Source: an uncultured Bacteroidales bacterium (GTDB taxonomy: Bacteria; Bacteroidota; Bacteroidia; Bacteroidales; UBA932). Taken from it: a DNA stretch of 31,846 nucleotides. The stretch lies in NCBI GenBank assembly GCA_905234775.1, contig CAJOJC010000024.1, forward strand, positions 1-31,846, given 5' to 3'. Every line of letters begins with the position of its first letter. Position 1 is the first letter of the stretch. The notes below the pieces were generated by a model. That model was not told the origin of the DNA, searched no databases, and saw only the letters and a list, made by a program, of their open reading frames with translations. Both the position numbers and the translations under genes were made by a program. Shown here one piece after another: positions 8,448 to 16,794 of this stretch.

Positions 8448-10232
8448 TTATTCTTCGTTTGCGTAGTCTATATTGAACGCCTCTTTCTGGCTGCGGTAGC
8501 GCTCGATGTTGGAGGACGACAGCCAGGTGGTGTAACCGTCTTTAAGGCCGACTGAGGTGAGGCCGCGGATTTCCTTGGCGATATTCTCAGCATCGTAGTC
8601 TATTCCATCCTTGTCCACATATTTCATAACGTGGTAGGCCTGCACCCAGGTGCGCACTTTTGCCGGCGTGGGGGTCTCGGACTGACGCGCGTTCACACGG
8701 CGGCCCCATGCGCTCAGGATCTCGAAAGGCTTGTTCCACGGTTTGCTGATGCCGTAGAATCCGTCCGGGAAGTGGTCCGGATATGGCATGCCGCACATCA
8801 CGTCGGCCACATTCGAGAGCGCCGGCCAATACTGGCCATAGGCGGTCGTGTAGCCGGGGTTCGCGCACTCGCCGAAGACGTCGATGCTGACGTAGGCGCC
8901 CACAGCGTGAATCTCGTCGCATGCGTAGGTGACGAAGCGCTGAATCGCCTGGACCTTGCTCTCGCCGTACTTGTTGTGATAGTCGATATGGTCCTCGAGT
9001 TTGGTCATGCGGTCCGGGAAGCGGACATAGTCGAAGTTGATCTCGTCGAAGCCGAACTTGCGCACGGATTCCTTCGCCAGTTCCACGTTGAACCTCCAGA
9101 CCGAGCGGTCGTAGGCACTGGGCCAGTGCGATTTGTTATGGTAGAGCGGCTCGCCGGTGTTGAGATCGGTGATGGCGCTCTCGGGGTTGTCCTTGACGAA
9201 GTAAGTGTCCTTGAAGCAAGTGATGCGGCCGACGACGTAGAAGCCTTCTTCGTGGAGACGGCGCACCGCCCTGGCGTAAAGATCCTCGCCCTTCTTGCTC
9301 GCGCGGTTGTAGTTGGTGGGCGAATAGAGTTTCATCGCCTCCGCTTTGTAGCCAGGGCATTCGTTGTCTTTGATGTCGATCACGAAGGTGTTGATCTTCG
9401 TTTCCTTCGCAAGGGAAATATAGGATTCTATGTTGCCGATCACGCCGGGAGCGAAGTTCAGGTAGAGCGAGTAGCACGCCTTGGGCATTTTGTCGTTGCC
9501 TTTTCTGTCTTTGAATACCGGCTTTTTGTGCGGGTAGAAGTCCAGGCCTATGGCTTTGCCGCCGCCGTAGGGGTTCCTGACTGCCACATGGATGGAGTCG
9601 TATTTCTCGGCTTTGTAGTTCTTCAGCGCCTCGGCTTTGTCGTAGACGGTGTATTTCGAGTAGATCCAGCCTTCCGCCTTCGGCTTTTCCTTCAACTGCT
9701 TCGCGGTCAGAGCTGTGTCCGCCGGGACCTTCTCAGTAAAACGCACTTTGTAGCGGTTCACGAGGCCGGTTTTCAGATCGTATTTGTCGTAGCCTATCAC
9801 CTCCAGGGCTGCGCCCTTATGGGCCAGCGAGCCTATTGCGGAGGTGGCTGTGTCCGTGATGACCGAACTGGGGCTGCGAGCCCAGATTCTCTTTTCAAGA
9901 ATCACGGCCGTGGAGTCTTCGGCGAGGTTGTCTTTGCGAGCCCACACATACTCCTTTTTATTCTTCTTGATGCAGATGTAGCCTATCTTGTCCACCTTCT
10001 TCTGCCTCTCAGGGACGGCTTGGAGTTTGGCGCCTCTGATAAGGGTGTCGGTCACGCTGACCGTGACGGCATCGGGATTAGTCTCGTCGTCTATGCTGTA
10101 GAGATAGGCCTCAGGCCTGTCAGATGCGAGCCACCTGGGCTCTATCACTTCCTGCTCTTTCTTTCCCTTACAACCTGCCAGGGCCAGAACAATTGCGGCG
10201 AAAGCCGCGATATAACTGTAGTATCTTTTCAT
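8448..10232 (-). CDS. DUF4015 lipoprotein, putative glycoside hydrolase
   Basis: The 594-residue protein starts with a lipoprotein signal (LALAGC, lipid on Cys21), so it is exported and membrane-anchored. Residues about 55-210 look like two SH3-like modules (GAKLQAV...KEYVWARKDNL and GAALEVI...GWIYSKYTVYD). From about 245 a DUF4015-type (PF13200) TIM-barrel domain follows, with NTFVIDIKDNECPGY, GFYVVGRITCFKD, FGFDEINFDYVRFPDR and AYVSIDVFGECANPG; this family is related to alpha-glycosidase-like barrels but its substrate is unknown. Its ATG overlaps the preceding gene's stop by one base (TAATG), and the GTPase follows after 2 bases. Whether it degrades glycans or remodels the envelope cannot be told. 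Confidence 0.82.
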   Translation of the reverse strand: MKRYYSYIAAFAAIVLALAGCKGKKEQEVIEPRWLASDRPEAYLYSIDDETNPDAVTVSVTDTLIRGAKLQAVPERQKKVDKIGYICIKKNKKEYVWARKDNLAEDSTAVILEKRIWARSPSSVITDTATSAIGSLAHKGAALEVIGYDKYDLKTGLVNRYKVRFTEKVPADTALTAKQLKEKPKAEGWIYSKYTVYDKAEALKNYKAEKYDSIHVAVRNPYGGGKAIGLDFYPHKKPVFKDRKGNDKMPKACYSLYLNFAPGVIGNIESYISLAKETKINTFVIDIKDNECPGYKAEAMKLYSPTNYNRASKKGEDLYARAVRRLHEEGFYVVGRITCFKDTYFVKDNPESAITDLNTGEPLYHNKSHWPSAYDRSVWRFNVELAKESVRKFGFDEINFDYVRFPDRMTKLEDHIDYHNKYGESKVQAIQRFVTYACDEIHAVGAYVSIDVFGECANPGYTTAYGQYWPALSNVADVMCGMPYPDHFPDGFYGISKPWNKPFEILSAWGRRVNARQSETPTPAKVRTWVQAYHVMKYVDKDGIDYDAENIAKEIRGLTSVGLKDGYTTWLSSSNIERYRSQKEAFNIDYANEE

Positions 10233-11466
10233 TACTTGAATTCGTAGTAGCCATACCAGTAGACGGTCGAGTCCTTTTTGAGGGTAAGGGCGTTCGATGA
10301 GCCATTCATATCACCTATCAGCATATAGTAGCCCTTGCCGTTGTTCGCGCCATAATACTGGACCAGGGCGGAGTAAGCCGGCGTAGCCTTCGAGAATGTG
10401 CCAAGGCCCTCGTCGAACATATGGGCCGTGACGGAGTGACCGTTCTGGCTGAATCCTGTCATATCGCGCACCTTGCCCGGACAGTTATAATTCTCGGTAG
10501 TCGATTTGATTTCACCCGTGTCTGTCTTGAATTCGAACCTGCTGCAGAATCCACCGGCTATCTGCATACCGTAGTAGATGTTGATGCGGACGTCTTCGAT
10601 TGCAGTGATTTCGACCTTGACGTAGAGTTTGCTGTCCTTAAATGTGTAAGTGACGTCTTCGTTGATGGTGAAGCGCTTGTCCGCGCCTAATTTGGTGTTG
10701 AGAGCCTCCACTTTGTTGTGGACGATTACCTTCGCTTCTGTGCCGGTTTGCAACACTCTATGGATTGCGTCTGTGCGGTCGGATCACCGGTGCCGTCGCC
10801 GTTGGAGGCATGCCAACCGCCCACGAAACCGCTGAGTTTCTCAGTCTGCGAGGTCGCCGCCACCGTCTTCATATGATAGGGACCAATCCAGTCCGTGTAA
10901 CTGCGGAACTTTTCGGCACCTATCTCGTAGCGGTCTATCTGAACTGTCTGGTTGTTGCTGACTTTCGCCAGAGTTATCAGCACGTCCTCGCCGTTCGCGG
11001 ATTTGCTCTTGAATTCGGCAGTCATAGCCGTTTCATCGGCAGTGAGGGAGACAGGGATCATGCTTGGTTCAGGGCCAGGGCCCGGTTCGGGCGCGGGGAC
11101 GACCAGTTCCTCTGAATAGACAATCTGGCTGCTTGCGAAGGCACCCTTAGCCTTTACCCCGAAATGATAAGTCTCTCCCTTCGCCAGGCCTTCGAAAAGA
11201 TAGGACCTGGTTTCTGCGGGCAGTGCCGTCTGATTGAGGGGCATAGCGCTCACGGATTCGGTTCCCTTGGTCTGGAATACCCACCATCCTTCGACTCCCT
11301 CGCCGCTGTGCTGCCAACTCAGTTGTGCTGATGTGGGTGAAACCAACTCCACGGAGAGGTTGGCAGGGTCTGCGGGAGCCTTCTGAGCGGTTTGAGCCGG
11401 CTCCTTGCTGCCGCAGGAAAACACCGCCATCGCGGCCATCATTATGGGGAAAAGGTATTTGTTCAT
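10232..11466 (-). pseudogene. fibronectin type III lipoprotein, frameshifted near the middle
   Basis: The signal MNKYLFPIMMAAMAVFSC predicts a lipoprotein. ATG 11466 is preferred; ATG 11481 in the same frame is the alternative but would leave almost no leader after the -7 box at 11489. Residues about 35-125 form a fibronectin type III domain (SVELVSPTSAQLSWQHSGE ... GETYHFGVKAKG), followed by a Pro-rich linker and a beta-rich domain of unknown function. The frame breaks at about 10750-10757. It runs into a stop after TAQTQSIECC, while the next frame continues LQTGTEAKVIVHNKVEAL to a stop at 10232. One lost base, turning GAGGTG into GAGTG, would explain it. I do not recognise the C-terminal family. 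It is first in an operon with DUF4015 and the GTPase. Confidence 0.72.
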
Positions 11467-11488
11467 CACTTTGTTCGGCATATCCCCG

Positions 11489-11496
11489 TAAAGATA
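11489..11496 (-). promoter_or_regulatory. putative -7 box of the FN3 lipoprotein operon
   Basis: On the minus strand TATCTTTA fits the -7 box with the final G changed. It sits within a 15-base element (11490-11504) that recurs exactly in the promoter of the SusC gene (20033-20047). It is 7 bases from the upstream ATG at 11481 and about 22 from the preferred ATG at 11466. Confidence 0.45.
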
Positions 11497-11590
11497 CGAA
11501 ATAAGTGCTTAAATCGCGTCTGAAACCGCTGAAAAATATATTTTTCTACGAAAGCGACGTTTCTTTCGGTCAGTGTGACGAAATCCTGCT

Positions 11591-11598
11591 TATGTTCG
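11591..11598 (+). promoter_or_regulatory. possible -7 box before the SANT-like gene
   Basis: TATGTTCG differs from TAnnTTTG by one base and lies 27 bases before the ATG at 11626. A small inverted repeat, CGAAAG (11549-11554) and CTTTCG (11563-11568), lies further upstream and might be an operator. Neither element is strong. Confidence 0.3.
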
Positions 11599-11625
11599 CA
11601 GCGTTGAATCTTAAATCTTAAAACT

Positions 11626-12162
11626 ATGGACACAAATCTTGAAAACATCAATCTTTCGAAAAAGATCAAGGCTATTGTAGGAGCCAAAGCCCTCGAGGCC
11701 AAAAGCGATCTGGAAATCTTGCTTGCAGACGCCATCAATGATTTCTGCGACGAGTACGACGAACAACTCAAATCCACCGGAGAAAAATATGTCTTCGAAA
11801 AGCCGATTGCGGGCTTTACGCCAGAGCAGCTGACTCTATTCGTGGAAAAGTATTATGCCGAAGGAGTCGACGAGTGGATTGATAATGGTGCAGACGGTAT
11901 GCTCGATGATCTCATCATCCGTTTTATCAATTTCAGACAAATGAGCAAAAACGCTCTGCTTCAGAGATTCCCTTGCTCCTTCCAGAAATGGTCCGCGCAA
12001 GACGACGAGGATCTCCGCGCCATTTGGACTCGCACGGATCAGTCGAATCCCAACTGGCCAGACCTCGAAGAAATGTTCGGACGTCCGCGCAACGCCATCA
12101 AAATCCGCCTCGAAAAACTCGGCTTCACCCTCTCCGACCCCGCCATCAGACGATTCAGTTGA
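11626..12162 (+). CDS. small protein with a C-terminal SANT/Myb-like domain
   Basis: I do not recognise a named family for the whole 178-residue protein. It is acidic and mainly helical, without signal peptide or membrane helix. Residues about 122-168 resemble a SANT/Myb-type helix-turn-helix: spaced Trp residues in KWSAQDDEDLRAIW, NPNWPDLEEMFGR, then NAIKIRLEKLGF, a pattern like W-x(n)-W-x(n)-FGR-x-AI-x-x-RL. Such domains usually bind DNA, so it may be a small regulator; the N-terminal 110 residues have no clear motif. It starts at 11626 after an A-rich leader and is followed 74 bases later by the hemerythrin-LuxR gene on the same strand, but that gene seems to have its own promoter-like box. 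Confidence 0.75.
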   Translation: MDTNLENINLSKKIKAIVGAKALEAKSDLEILLADAINDFCDEYDEQLKSTGEKYVFEKPIAGFTPEQLTLFVEKYYAEGVDEWIDNGADGMLDDLIIRFINFRQMSKNALLQRFPCSFQKWSAQDDEDLRAIWTRTDQSNPNWPDLEEMFGRPRNAIKIRLEKLGFTLSDPAIRRFS

Positions 12163-12220
12163 TTTCCGCGTCAAAAAGAGGGTTTTTGGCGCCGGGAGGA
12201 GGAGGAAGCAAAATAATTTG

Positions 12221-12228
12221 TAACTTCG
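12221..12228 (+). promoter_or_regulatory. possible -7 box of the hemerythrin-LuxR gene
   Basis: TAACTTCG is one base off the TAnnTTTG box and ends exactly 8 bases before the ATG at 12237, the same spacing as in the hydrolase gene at 138. If active it gives a leaderless or nearly leaderless mRNA. No good -33 element is seen. Confidence 0.3.
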
Positions 12229-12236
12229 CACTCGGT

Positions 12237-13064
12237 ATGACACCAAGGAAGTTACAAAGCGTCAATGGAATCAGCCCGGGGCTGTTCGCCACGTTGAAGG
12301 AGATCTACACTTCGGATAATCCGAAGGTGGAACTCGAGAAATTGGACACGACGGACATCCCTGTGCTTCTGAGAATCTTAAGGAATACTCACAGGCACTA
12401 TCTGGAGGCATCGATCGTGAGCATCCACGACAACGTGCACCGTATGACGCAACTCTCCTCCCCCGAGAACAGCGCGATAGTGAACCGTTTCTTCGACGAC
12501 TACGAGAACGATATCAAGGCGCATATCCACTTCGAGGAGAAGGTGGTGTTCAAATATGTGGAAGGTCTCCTCAAGGGCGAACGCGACTCACGCTTTTCCG
12601 TGGAGATGCTCCGCGAGATGCACGACGACGCGGAAGACAAACTCACGGACTTTAAGAACATCGTTATGAACCACCTTCCGGACAGCGACACGAGCGATGC
12701 CCGTTATGAAGTGCTGGTGGGAATTCTCAACATCGAAGACGCCATCAGGCGCCACACCGTGATTGAGGAGAAAGTGCTCCTCCCTCTTGCAGAACTGCTG
12801 GAGAAAGGTCATACCAAGGTCGAGGCGAGCGCCGATGAGAAAGACACTCAGGACGTCCTCTCCGACCGCGAAAAGGAGATAGTAAAAGAAATTGCCCGCG
12901 GTCTCACTAATAAGGAAATCGCGGACAAACTCTTTATTTCGGTGTTCACGGTGACTACTCACCGTAAGAACATCACCCAGAAACTGGGCATCAAGACTAT
13001 TGCCGGCCTGACTGTTTACGCCCTTATGAACGGACTCATCAGCCAGACCGACATAGAACTCTAG
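12237..13064 (+). CDS. hemerythrin (RIC-type)-LuxR fusion regulator
   Basis: The 275-residue protein joins an N-terminal four-helix, RIC/YtfE-like hemerythrin domain (about 40-190) to a C-terminal LuxR helix-turn-helix (207-268). Candidate di-iron ligands follow the RIC pattern: His52/His54 in NTHRHY, His96 with Glu100 in HIHFE, His129 in EMHDDAED, and His173 with Glu177 in RHTVIE. The LuxR part reads LSDREKEIVKEIARGL, NKEIADKLFISVFTVTTHRK and KLGIKTIAGL. RIC proteins repair iron-sulfur clusters damaged by nitric oxide or peroxide, so the fusion is plausibly a transcription factor sensing O2, NO or iron (inference). ATG 12237 is chosen because upstream in-frame sequence has no family similarity and is out-of-frame translation of the previous gene. 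Its stop lies one base from the convergent gene at 13066. Confidence 0.9.
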   Translation: MTPRKLQSVNGISPGLFATLKEIYTSDNPKVELEKLDTTDIPVLLRILRNTHRHYLEASIVSIHDNVHRMTQLSSPENSAIVNRFFDDYENDIKAHIHFEEKVVFKYVEGLLKGERDSRFSVEMLREMHDDAEDKLTDFKNIVMNHLPDSDTSDARYEVLVGILNIEDAIRRHTVIEEKVLLPLAELLEKGHTKVEASADEKDTQDVLSDREKEIVKEIARGLTNKEIADKLFISVFTVTTHRKNITQKLGIKTIAGLTVYALMNGLISQTDIEL

Positions 13065-13065
13065 A

Positions 13066-14700
13066 TTAGATCTTCTTCTTGAAGATATCCCAGACCTGAA
13101 TCCTGGTAATATCGGATCCTTCGATGTCGTTGTGGCCGTAGATCACTGCGATGTGACCGCCGCCGATGGCAGGATCTGCCATGTAAGACACGGACACGAC
13201 AGCGCCCTTAGGCGAATCGTAGGCCTGGGTACGGAGCAGATATGCTGTGCCGTTTGTCTCAGGAGCGGAAGCGATATCCTCAGTCTCGGTTGAGTTATCC
13301 ACATCCACGACGGTGAAATAGCACTTCTGCCAGCCTGAGCCGCCGACGGCCACATAGATATGACCGTCTAGTTTGAAGGCCTTGATGTTGGCGGGAGAAG
13401 CGAGGTTGCCCCAGCCCCAGAGACCGCCGTAACGGAGAATTTTGTAAGCATCCGGATACACGGTACCGCGGAGGTGGATAAGATCTTCGCCTACCCATGA
13501 TTTACCGCTGTCGCCTAATCCGTCCTGACCACGACGAAGCGCAATTTCAGGGCCTGCTCCACCATCTTTCTTCCAGTGCACGTTTTCCTCGGTGCCATCG
13601 CCAAGATGCTCGTTATACTTCGGATCAACCTCCGAGAGGTTGCCGCGAGTGACAGACCAGATAAGGAGGCCGTTCTTGTCAGGCTCGATGGGGCTGACAG
13701 ACTTACCTGCAGAGCCGCCGAAGATATAGGATGCTGCTCCGCCGGCAGGACCGCCCGGGAACTCGGACCAACGGTCACCGCTGGTCTGAGGTTTGCCAAG
13801 AGCCTCGTCGTAGTCGAAATACCATGCGTGCACAGCATCACCTGAGTAGTATGCAGCCGTGATAAGCATGCGCTTGGTGGCGTCGCCACAGACGTTCATA
13901 TAGTTGGCGAAGTTGCCCTGTCCTTCTTTGATGTAGAAAGGCACGGGAGCCTTGTCCCAACCTTCGAGATATGCATAATAGATGGTGGTTGTGATTGAAG
14001 CGGGAGCAATCTCATCACCTCCCACATAAGCGGCGATGAGGATACCGTTCTCGTCGTTGCCAAGCGCTCCGATATAGAGCTCTTCCGCGATTCCTTCCCT
14101 GTTGAGGTTACCCACATAGTTCAGGTCGAGATCGTAGACACGGCCGTCGGCTGTTGCAATCCTATCGGAAGCCACGAAAGCCACCTGGTTTCCGGGCATC
14201 TTCACGAAGTCGTTGTTCGCTCCGATAGTCTCCACTGCGATAGGATCCTTCTGACCTTCCCTGTACTGGCAAACGAGTTGAAACTTTGCCTCTTCCACAT
14301 CCACTATGTAGCGTTTGGATGCTTTGCCATCCTCAGCGGTAACGGTGAGGGTCGGGGATGTCGAATAGTCAGTAATGCTTGCAGGATCAGGGCTGATCGT
14401 GGCCTTGTCGGAAATCGTGTAAGTCACCTTGGTGACATTCTTGAAGAGTTCGAGTTGCTCGGGGAAGGCCTCGATCACGACTGCGCTCTCCTGTTCGTAG
14501 ATAGTTCCTTCGAACTCAAGTCCGCCGGCTTCCACTGCGAAGGACAGAATCTTGCACTCTGTGCTCTTGGGCTGCTCAGGATCCGTATCCGGGTTGACCA
14601 CAGGATCATCATTGGGCTCCGGCTTAGTCGGCTCATCCTCGCAGGCCGCCAGAGCAAACAGCATCATTGCAGATGCCAGAAGTAAAAAGACTTTCTTCAT
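13066..14700 (-). CDS. surface lipoprotein with N-terminal Ig-like (DUF5018-type) domain
   Basis: The 544-residue lipoprotein has signal MKKVFLLLASAMMLFALAAC (lipid on Cys20), then an acidic Pro/Asp-rich tether (21-48) as in surface-exposed Bacteroidetes lipoproteins. An Ig-like domain follows (about 50-140: CKILSFAVEAGGLEFEGTI ... ITDYSTSPTLTVTAEDGKA), resembling DUF5018-type proteins found downstream of SusC/SusD. The remaining 400 residues have repeated short beta-strand units (for example VAFVASDRIATADGRVYDLD), consistent with a beta-propeller, but no catalytic motif is recognised. It is last in the SusC-SusD operon, 25 bases after the small lipoprotein gene, and probably helps bind the ligand at the cell surface (inference from position). 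Confidence 0.8.
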   Translation of the reverse strand: MKKVFLLLASAMMLFALAACEDEPTKPEPNDDPVVNPDTDPEQPKSTECKILSFAVEAGGLEFEGTIYEQESAVVIEAFPEQLELFKNVTKVTYTISDKATISPDPASITDYSTSPTLTVTAEDGKASKRYIVDVEEAKFQLVCQYREGQKDPIAVETIGANNDFVKMPGNQVAFVASDRIATADGRVYDLDLNYVGNLNREGIAEELYIGALGNDENGILIAAYVGGDEIAPASITTTIYYAYLEGWDKAPVPFYIKEGQGNFANYMNVCGDATKRMLITAAYYSGDAVHAWYFDYDEALGKPQTSGDRWSEFPGGPAGGAASYIFGGSAGKSVSPIEPDKNGLLIWSVTRGNLSEVDPKYNEHLGDGTEENVHWKKDGGAGPEIALRRGQDGLGDSGKSWVGEDLIHLRGTVYPDAYKILRYGGLWGWGNLASPANIKAFKLDGHIYVAVGGSGWQKCYFTVVDVDNSTETEDIASAPETNGTAYLLRTQAYDSPKGAVVSVSYMADPAIGGGHIAVIYGHNDIEGSDITRIQVWDIFKKKI

Positions 14701-14725
14701 AATTAGATATTGAATTGGTTAATAG

Positions 14726-15136
14726 TTAATAGCGTGAGAAATAGACTTTAAGGACGTAGTCCCTATAATCCCCCGTCTGGAGTGAATATACCCTGATGGG
14801 GAAATCCTCTGAAAAGTCGTGGATACCGGTTAGCGGCGGATCGAACTTTGCGTCCAGAGAAATGGAGGCATAGGCCTTCATACGATGGATGTCGAATTTG
14901 TCGGCGTCCGCACGCGGGATGGGGAAAAGGATTTCCCCCGTCTCGTCGTTAATCTGCCCGGTGACCGAAGCGTAGAGCGGCTTTCCGGGGAAATCCGGAA
15001 CATCCGGCGCGCCCAGGTTGGTCACCGTGATGGACGTGATGGTCACATTATTGTGAACATAAGTGTACACGGGCTTCTTGCAGCCTTGCACCAGCAAGGC
15101 CGAGAGCGTCAGAATTGCGAGTATAGTCTTTTTCAT
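14726..15136 (-). CDS. small Ig-like lipoprotein in SusCD locus
   Basis: The 136-residue protein has a lipoprotein signal (MKKTILAILTLSALLVQGC, lipid on Cys19) followed by a single beta-rich domain. Its order of elements, ITSITVTNL, VTGQINDETGEILFPI, YASISLDAKFDPPLTGIHDFS and YRDYVLKV, parallels the N-terminal Ig-like domain of the next gene, so the two appear to share a domain by distant duplication. The start at 15136 is used because an upstream in-frame Met would lie inside the SusD gene and spoil the signal peptide; this ATG comes right after the SusD stop. Its role is presumably in the same surface complex as SusC/SusD; no enzymatic motif is seen. Confidence 0.78.
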   Translation of the reverse strand: MKKTILAILTLSALLVQGCKKPVYTYVHNNVTITSITVTNLGAPDVPDFPGKPLYASVTGQINDETGEILFPIPRADADKFDIHRMKAYASISLDAKFDPPLTGIHDFSEDFPIRVYSLQTGDYRDYVLKVYFSRY

Positions 15137-15137
15137 A

Positions 15138-16790
15138 CTACCATCCGGGGTTGTTAAAGTTGCCAATGGCTCCGTTGCGGCTTCTCTCGGACTGAGGGAT
15201 AGAGAAAGCGTAGTACTTCTCGAAGAAGTGGCGCTTCTCGCCCGCGTCGGCGTCTTCTTTAGTGTAGGTGAAAGAGTCGTCGCCGTTCTTGGTGATCTTC
15301 ATGCCGTTCACATTGATATTGTCCAGCACGTCCACAGCGCGTCTCCAGCGCCTGAGGTCCCAGAAACGGAAGCCCTCGCCAGCGAGTTCCACCATTCTTT
15401 CGTGCTCGATCAGCGCCATAAACTCGTCCAGAGTCGCAGCCGACTTGGCCGGCATTCCGCGCATGTCGCGAAGTTCGTTGAGCGCCGCCAGCGCGTTGGC
15501 CTTGTTCGCCGCCCAGTCGGCCTGTGCGAGCGCTTCGGCCTTGTTCAGCAGCACCTCGCCGTAACGGATGAGCACCTCGAAACGGCCGGTGCCATAGGTG
15601 TCCCAACTATGGTCATCCTCCACGAGGAACTTGCGAAGGTAGTAGCCCGTCACCGTGGTGGCTATCTCGCTCTTGTCAAACTTCTTATAACCGTCCTTGC
15701 CGCCCACATAGGTCTCTATCGTGCGTCCTTCCCAAGGCGCACCGTTGTAGAGGATGGTGGCATAGAAGCGGGGATCGCGGCCGGAATACGGATCAGCGCC
15801 GTGTGTGGTCCAGGAGAACGGGGTACCGTCCGCCATCTCGAATTCGTCCGCGAGTTCGGATGTGGGCACGAGCCAGGAAAGGATCGTCCTTCCGCCGGCA
15901 TTGTGATAAGCTTCGTCGCCCTTAGGACGGAACATTTCGTCCACGCTCACGGAGAGGTTGGAAGCCACGTTCGAAGTGAAGAATTCCACTATGAAGAGGT
16001 TCTCCGGGCTCCTCTCGTCCGAGAAGATGTTGGAGAACACGGGGTCCAGGGCGGCGCCGGCGGCCTTGCACTTGTTAGCGGCGTCCACCGCCACATCCCA
16101 CTGCTTCGCGTAGAGCGCGACCCTGCTGAGGAGGCCGTAAGCCGCCGCCCTGGTCACACGGCCGCGCCATTTGTCCGGCCAGGCCACGGGAAGAGCGGGA
16201 GCGGCAAGTTGCAGTTCGTCGATAATGAACTGCCAGGTATCCGCCTCGGTGCTGATGGGTTTGTCGTTCTGGTTGGGTCCGTCCAGTTCCTTGCGCAGTA
16301 CTACCCCGCCCCAGACACGGGCAAGATGGTAGTAGGAATAAGCGCGGAGGAAGTGGGTCTCGGCTTCGCGTATTGCGAGCCACTCCGGATCCTTGAAGTT
16401 CGAGCGATACTTCTCGAGGTTGTTGAACCACTCGTTGTAGCGCTTGATACGGATGTAGACCTCGTCCCAGCAGTCGAGTATGCTGGTTTTGTCTTTGGTG
16501 AACTCGGAGGTCCAGATCATACAGCGGTTGTAACGCTGGACGGAGTTCCAGTCGCCGCTCTTGATGATGTCCGTGAGGGCGTCCGTGAACTTGCTGTTCA
16601 GGCCATAGAACTCCGCGCGGTCGCGGACTCCACCGTAGTTACCGATAGTATATGAGTCGAAAGTATCCTGATCGCCGGACCATATGACTGATTCGGAGAA
16701 GTAGTCTGGCGACTTCACATCAAGGATGGATTCGCAGGATACCGCCACCGCTGCGGCGAGTATGAGCAATACTGATTTTACCGTTTTCAT
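15138..16790 (-). CDS. SusD/RagB-family outer-membrane lipoprotein
   Basis: The 550-residue lipoprotein (VAVSC, lipid on Cys19) begins CESILDVKSPDYFSE, typical of RagB/SusD. Its helical TPR-like core contains EAETHFLRAYSYYHLARVWGGV, and the C-terminal part has RYGEVLLNKAEALAQ, ALNELRDMRGMP and ERMVELAGEGFRFWDLRRW, all standard landmarks. SusD proteins sit as a lid on the TonB-dependent SusC pore and bind the nutrient. The gene starts 4 bases after the SusC stop, so the two are translated together. The locus has no glycosidase, so the ligand may be a glycan cut elsewhere or a peptide-like nutrient. Confidence 0.95.
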   Translation of the reverse strand: MKTVKSVLLILAAAVAVSCESILDVKSPDYFSESVIWSGDQDTFDSYTIGNYGGVRDRAEFYGLNSKFTDALTDIIKSGDWNSVQRYNRCMIWTSEFTKDKTSILDCWDEVYIRIKRYNEWFNNLEKYRSNFKDPEWLAIREAETHFLRAYSYYHLARVWGGVVLRKELDGPNQNDKPISTEADTWQFIIDELQLAAPALPVAWPDKWRGRVTRAAAYGLLSRVALYAKQWDVAVDAANKCKAAGAALDPVFSNIFSDERSPENLFIVEFFTSNVASNLSVSVDEMFRPKGDEAYHNAGGRTILSWLVPTSELADEFEMADGTPFSWTTHGADPYSGRDPRFYATILYNGAPWEGRTIETYVGGKDGYKKFDKSEIATTVTGYYLRKFLVEDDHSWDTYGTGRFEVLIRYGEVLLNKAEALAQADWAANKANALAALNELRDMRGMPAKSAATLDEFMALIEHERMVELAGEGFRFWDLRRWRRAVDVLDNINVNGMKITKNGDDSFTYTKEDADAGEKRHFFEKYYAFSIPQSERSRNGAIGNFNNPGW

Positions 16791-16794
16791 CGCT

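Noticed and set aside
10232..10756. Separate gene starting with GTG at 10756
   Set aside because: It begins in the middle of a beta-rich domain, has no signal peptide or start context, and continues the preceding lipoprotein after a one-base shift.
11549..11568. Inverted repeat CGAAAG/CTTTCG as an operator or terminator
   Set aside because: Only six pairs with an 8-base loop and no T-run; too weak to list by itself.
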